Assembly: GCA_002415895.1 (NCBI GenBank)
Contig: DIAV01000409.1
Location: forward strand, 5,907 to 14,513
DNA: 8,607 nt
Source of the DNA: Anaerolineales bacterium UBA5069
GTDB taxonomy: Bacteria; Chloroflexota; Anaerolineae; Caldilineales; Caldilineaceae
Direction: 5' to 3'
A program made the position numbers and the translations under genes. Shown piece by piece: positions 6,494 to 8,607 of the stretch. Below the pieces are notes generated by a model, which was not told the DNA's origin, ran no database searches, and saw only the letters and a list, made by a program, of their open reading frames with translations. Positions within the stretch are counted from its first letter, which is position 1; every line of letters begins with the position of its first letter.

Positions 6494-7663
6494 TTAGCCC
6501 TTAACGGAGCCGGCGAGCAGACCGCGTACAAAGTAGCGCTGCAGCGAGACGAAGACCACCAGCGGCAGGATCATGGATACGAAGGCCCCCGCTGTGAGCA
6601 GGTGCCAGTCGTTGCCGCGCGAGCCGGTAATCTCCACAAGCTGCATGGTGAGCACCTGGTTCTCCTTGGAGCCGCCCAGGAAGATCAGCGCCACAAGGTA
6701 GTCATTCCACACCCACAGGAACTGGAAGATTGCGAAGGATGCCAGCGCGGGCACCGAGAGCGGAATCACCAGACGCATGAAGATGGTGAAATGCGATGCG
6801 CCATCCAGAAAGGCCGACTCAAAGAGATCGCGCGGCAGCAGTGAGATGTAGTTGAAGAGCAGGTAGGTTGCCAGCGGCAACCCAAAGCCTGTATGTGCGA
6901 GCCATATCCCCAGGAAGGTGCCGTTGAGCGAGAGATTGACGTAGTCCCTCAAGATAGGCACCAGCGCAATCTGCAAGGGCACAACCAGCATAGCCACCAC
7001 CATCATGAAGAGAATGCGGCGGCCGGGAAAGCGCATCCAGGCAAAGCCATAGGCGGCGAAGGCCGCAATCAGGATGGGGATTACCGTGGCGGGTATGGCG
7101 ACGGCCAGGCTGTTGAGGAACGCGCCCGAGAGATTGTCTCCCAGCTCCTGCGAGACTGTGCCGTCGGCGTTGGTCACCTCATAGCGCTTGCCCGACAGCA
7201 CCTGGCGGTAGTTGTCCAGCGTGAAGTCCGTGTTCATCGTCCAGACGCGCTGCTCAACCTCAATTGTGCCGCGGCGACGGTTGCCCGACCAGCGCACGCG
7301 CGTACCATCGGGCGACTCGTATCCGGCGCGCAGGTCGGCAAAGGGCGCCTGCACGCCCTCGAGGATGGGGTCAATCGAGCTGAGGTCGATAGGGTCCTCG
7401 GTGTTCAGCTCGCGGGGGATCTGGTAGGTAGCCACCTGCTCCCAGGCGCGGTGGGGGAAAATCGTCCACCAGCCCGTCGTCTGGATGTCGGTGCGGTCGC
7501 GAATGGATGAGATCAGCAGCCCAAAGGTGGGGATTGTCCACAGAATGACGATAAGCGCCAGTGTGACATTGACGGCAATAAGCCCCCAGTTGCGCTTGCC
7601 GCGCGGTTTGGTTCTTGCCGCAGGTGCGGTCACAGTGGGGACAGCGGGTGTGGCAGCGGCCAT
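6494..7663 (-). CDS. aglG: Carbohydrate ABC importer permease, AglG-like (MalG family)
   Basis: This inner-membrane permease forms half of the channel of a binding-protein-dependent sugar importer. The 389-residue protein has a Pro/Ala-rich cytoplasmic tail (1-24), helix 1 (about 27-52), a large extracytoplasmic insert (about 55-178), then five more helices from about 182 on. The EAA loop that docks the ATPase is at 282-302 (E-S-A-F-L-D-G-A, ending I-P-L). The insert between helices 1 and 2, the G-I-W-L-A-H-T-G-F-G-L-P-L stretch (252-264), F-L-W-V-W-N-D (315-321) and the C-terminal G-L-L-A-G-S-V-K-G are features I associate with AglG of the alpha-glucoside transporter. A substrate among alpha-glucosides or similar sugars is therefore inferred. 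A strong AGGGAGG ribosome site at 7671-7677 supports the start. The ATG shares one base with the stop of the upstream permease (TAATG), so the two are coupled. Confidence 0.93.
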   Translation of the reverse strand: MAAATPAVPTVTAPAARTKPRGKRNWGLIAVNVTLALIVILWTIPTFGLLISSIRDRTDIQTTGWWTIFPHRAWEQVATYQIPRELNTEDPIDLSSIDPILEGVQAPFADLRAGYESPDGTRVRWSGNRRRGTIEVEQRVWTMNTDFTLDNYRQVLSGKRYEVTNADGTVSQELGDNLSGAFLNSLAVAIPATVIPILIAAFAAYGFAWMRFPGRRILFMMVVAMLVVPLQIALVPILRDYVNLSLNGTFLGIWLAHTGFGLPLATYLLFNYISLLPRDLFESAFLDGASHFTIFMRLVIPLSVPALASFAIFQFLWVWNDYLVALIFLGGSKENQVLTMQLVEITGSRGNDWHLLTAGAFVSMILPLVVFVSLQRYFVRGLLAGSVKG

Positions 7664-8607
7664 TAGAACGCCTCCCTTTCACTGAACTGGCGCAGGTTGT
7701 AAATCATGACCGGCACCACCGCAATCAGCAGCACCACGGCGATAGCGGAGCCATAGCCGAAGTTGCGATAGGTGGAGTATTGGCGATAGAACTCGGTGGC
7801 GATCACCTGTGTGCCGTACTGGCCGCCTGTCATGACCCAGACCACATCAAAGATTTTGAGGGTGAAGATGATTACGGTCGTACTCACTGTGATAATTGTG
7901 CCCTGAATGGAGGGCAGCATGATGCGTGTGAAGACCTGCCACTCGTTGGCGCCGTCTACGCGTGATGCTTCGATCTGCTCGCCAGGGATGCCTTTGATAG
8001 CTGCCGAGAAGAGCGTCATGGCATAGCCGGCCTGGAGCCAGACCACAATCACAATGAGAAAGAGGTTGTTCCACGGCCATTGAATGGTTGTCCAGGCGCG
8101 CGGCTGGCCGCCAAAGCCTACGACAATTGCATTCAAGAGGCCAATTTGCGGGTCATTGATGTCTTTCACTTCGTAAACAAAGTTCCAGATAATGCCTGCG
8201 CCCACCATGGAAATGGCCATTGGCAGGAAGATTGCGGTCTTGCCCAGGCGGTCATAGCTGCTGCGGTCGGCCAGGACGGCGACCAACAGGCCAATGAGGA
8301 TTGTGAGCGTTGCGCCAATGATCATCCAGAGGAGGTTGTTGACAAAAGCAAGGCGCATTGTGCGCTCGGTGAAGACGGCCAGATAGTTGTCGAGGCCGAC
8401 GAAGCTGATGTTGTTGCGGTCGTGCAGGCTCATCCAGAAGGTGCGTACAGTGGGGAGCGCCAAATACCAGACGAGAATGGCGACAGCGGGCCCCACAAAG
8501 ACGAATGGCTGGATTGCCTGCGTATAGCGAGCCGGCAGGCTTTGCACGGCCCAGTTGGCGAGCAGGTAGAGGACAAGCACGCCACCCACGCCCCAAATGA
8601 TGGCTAC
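7663..8607 (-). CDS. aglF: Carbohydrate ABC importer permease, AglF-like (MalF family), 5' end beyond window
   Basis: This is the partner permease of the adjacent AglG-like protein. The frame is open to the window edge. A GTG at 8587-8589 is possible, but the residues before it (V-A-I-I-W-G) are hydrophobic and continue the first membrane helix, so the true start lies outside. Numbering from that GTG, there is an N-terminal helix (before 15), then F-V-G-P-A at 31-35 opening the second helix. F-V-G-L-D-N-Y at 63-69 is typical of MalF/UgpA-type permeases, with further helices at about 85-107, 117-138, 176-198, 229-252 and 279-297. The EAA loop is at 207-226 (E-A-S-R-V-D-G-A, ending in L-P). The extra N-terminal helix and the pairing with an AglG-like protein point to the AglF subgroup. 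A binding protein gene (AglE-like) would be expected upstream, to the right of the window. The substrate is not proven. Confidence 0.93.
   Translation of the reverse strand, partial: VAIIWGVGGVLVLYLLANWAVQSLPARYTQAIQPFVFVGPAVAILVWYLALPTVRTFWMSLHDRNNISFVGLDNYLAVFTERTMRLAFVNNLLWMIIGATLTILIGLLVAVLADRSSYDRLGKTAIFLPMAISMVGAGIIWNFVYEVKDINDPQIGLLNAIVVGFGGQPRAWTTIQWPWNNLFLIVIVVWLQAGYAMTLFSAAIKGIPGEQIEASRVDGANEWQVFTRIMLPSIQGTIITVSTTVIIFTLKIFDVVWVMTGGQYGTQVIATEFYRQYSTYRNFGYGSAIAVVLLIAVVPVMIYNLRQFSEREAF
7671..7677 (-). promoter_or_regulatory. Strong ribosome binding site of the AglG-like gene
   Basis: On the minus strand this reads AGGGAGG and ends seven bases before the ATG at 7661-7663. It lies inside the final codons of the AglF-like gene, which supports the TAATG stop-start overlap as the real start. 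Confidence 0.75.

Overview
This window reads as a GC-rich bacterial chromosomal segment, most likely from a member of the Chloroflexota (Anaerolineae or Caldilineae type). That assignment is inference. It rests on the gene mix: a DUF951 protein, a membrane PIN/TRAM protein directly before cysS and an RlmB-type methylase, a COG3375-type GNAT protein and AglF/AglG-like sugar permeases. There is no phage, IS element, CRISPR array, rRNA or tRNA gene that I can support.

Layout. Left minus-strand unit (39-1148, probable promoter near 1249-1277): a PIG-L/LmbE zinc deacetylase followed 33 bases later by a small DUF951 zinc-ribbon-like protein. A divergent intergenic region (1149-1659) holds a candidate promoter for each direction and a roughly 270-base, hairpin-rich, lower-GC leader. 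Plus-strand unit (1660-6330): PIN/TRAM membrane protein, cysteinyl-tRNA synthetase, TrmH/RlmB 23S rRNA 2'-O-methyltransferase (overlapping cysS by 4 bases), then a COG3375-type GNAT protein. Right minus-strand unit (6494 to beyond 8607): two inner-membrane permeases of a carbohydrate ABC importer, closest in sequence features to the alpha-glucoside transporter proteins AglF and AglG, overlapping by one base. The AglF-like gene runs off the right edge.

The plus unit ends tail-to-tail against the sugar-transport unit. The gap between them is almost entirely a 151-base near-perfect palindrome (6331-6481). The end of its right arm recurs at the left edge of the window (4-23), again just downstream of a gene 3' end, so this is a dispersed genomic repeat and possibly a transcription terminator.

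How the genes fit together: cysS and rlmB act in translation, and the PIN/TRAM protein is probably an RNA-acting membrane protein, matching the known grouping of these families in Gram-positive bacteria. The two permeases form the channel of one ABC importer; its binding protein is expected beyond the right edge. I found no convincing new multi-gene system. The most unusual items are the palindromic repeat family and the structured leader ahead of the PIN/TRAM-cysS-rlmB unit.
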